Of a stretch of 6,271 nucleotides of DNA, positions 6,049 to 6,271 are shown piece by piece. Below the pieces are notes generated by a model. That model saw only the letters and a program-made list of their open reading frames with translations, ran no database searches and was not told where the DNA came from. The stretch comes from Bifidobacterium breve (GTDB lineage: Bacteria > Actinomycetota > Acidimicrobiia > Acidimicrobiales > Ilumatobacteraceae), in NCBI GenBank assembly GCA_943325425.2, contig CALPPJ020000088.1:1-6271 (forward strand). The letters are read 5' to 3'. Both the position numbers and the translations under genes were made by a program. Every line of letters begins with the position of its first letter. Position 1 is the stretch's first letter.

Positions 6049-6271
6049 GTGACGAACCCCCGTGAACAATGGCAGAAGGCTTTCGACGCTTCGAAAGTTC
6101 GTGATGAGCAATATCAGACGATGTCGGGCATTCCGCTTGAACCGGTTTATGGTCCCGAAGACGGCGACTTCCCGGGTGTCTATCCGTACACCCGTGGACC
6201 GTACGCATCGATGTATCGCTCGAAGTTGTGGACGATGCGGATGTTCGCTGGTTTCGGTACCGCGATCGATA
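6049..6271 (+). CDS. Acyl-CoA mutase large subunit, N-terminal fragment (methylmalonyl/isobutyryl-CoA mutase family)
   Basis: The first 74 residues of a coenzyme B12-dependent acyl-CoA mutase large subunit are present, and the gene runs off the window edge. The family signature is clear: PVYGPEDGDFPGVYPYTRGP (32-51), then YASMYRSKLWTMRMFAGFGTA (52-72). These enzymes rearrange the carbon skeleton of acyl-CoA thioesters. The N-terminus is short and starts directly in the substrate-binding domain, so this is not an IcmF-type fusion with an N-terminal B12 domain. Residue F66 stands where methylmalonyl-CoA mutase has Tyr89 (Propionibacterium numbering, IRQYAGF). Isobutyryl-CoA mutases have Phe there. 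The start is the GTG at 6049. AGAGG at 6043-6047 is too close for a standard ribosome binding site, so a leaderless start is possible. Family membership is sure; the exact substrate is unresolved because the second specificity residue lies outside the window. Confidence 0.88.
   Translation, partial: MTNPREQWQKAFDASKVRDEQYQTMSGIPLEPVYGPEDGDFPGVYPYTRGPYASMYRSKLWTMRMFAGFGTAID

Noticed and set aside
5855..6208. 117-codon open frame on the minus strand spanning the DCC and mutase genes
   Set aside because: It covers the C-terminus of the DCC protein and the signature region of the mutase, both clearly coding on the plus strand.

Overview
The window reads as a compactly packed bacterial chromosome segment, most likely from a high-G+C Gram-positive (Actinobacteria, possibly Acidimicrobiia-like) organism with moderate base composition. 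This placement is an inference. It rests on the protein families present, such as a small actinobacterial-style zinc-ribbon protein and an acyl-CoA mutase large subunit, on GTG starts, and on several genes that lack a Shine-Dalgarno sequence but have a TANNNT-like box close to the start codon. Coding sequence fills nearly all of the window. No tRNA, rRNA, CRISPR array, insertion sequence or prophage gene was seen.

Layout, left to right. A 72-residue two-CxxC zinc-ribbon protein (107-325, +) overlaps by 26 bp the start of an MBL-fold metallo-hydrolase (300-1253, +). A SURF1-family cytochrome oxidase assembly protein lies on the opposite strand (1222-1950, -) and converges on the hydrolase with a 32-bp tail-to-tail overlap. 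Across a spacer of about 40 bp, a DUF4262 protein diverges from SURF1 (1991-2509, +). It is followed 11 bp later by a full-length cytosolic-type GH38 alpha-mannosidase of 1010 residues (2521-5553, +). A small DCC/DUF393 thiol-disulfide protein follows (5573-5989, +). The window ends inside an acyl-CoA mutase large subunit of the methylmalonyl/isobutyryl-CoA mutase family (6049 to the edge, +).

There are two likely transcription units, zinc-ribbon plus hydrolase and DUF4262 plus mannosidase, the second perhaps continuing into the DCC gene. SURF1 and the mutase look independent. The genes do not form one obvious pathway: they cover respiration assembly, glycan hydrolysis, redox chemistry and branched or odd-chain acyl-CoA metabolism.

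I found no convincing undescribed multi-gene system. The most useful leads are a phenylalanine at the substrate-specificity position of the mutase, the Asn-substituted metal motif in the hydrolase, the tight DUF4262/mannosidase pairing, and the short divergent spacer with a tandem CAATTGGG repeat and overlapping -10-like boxes.
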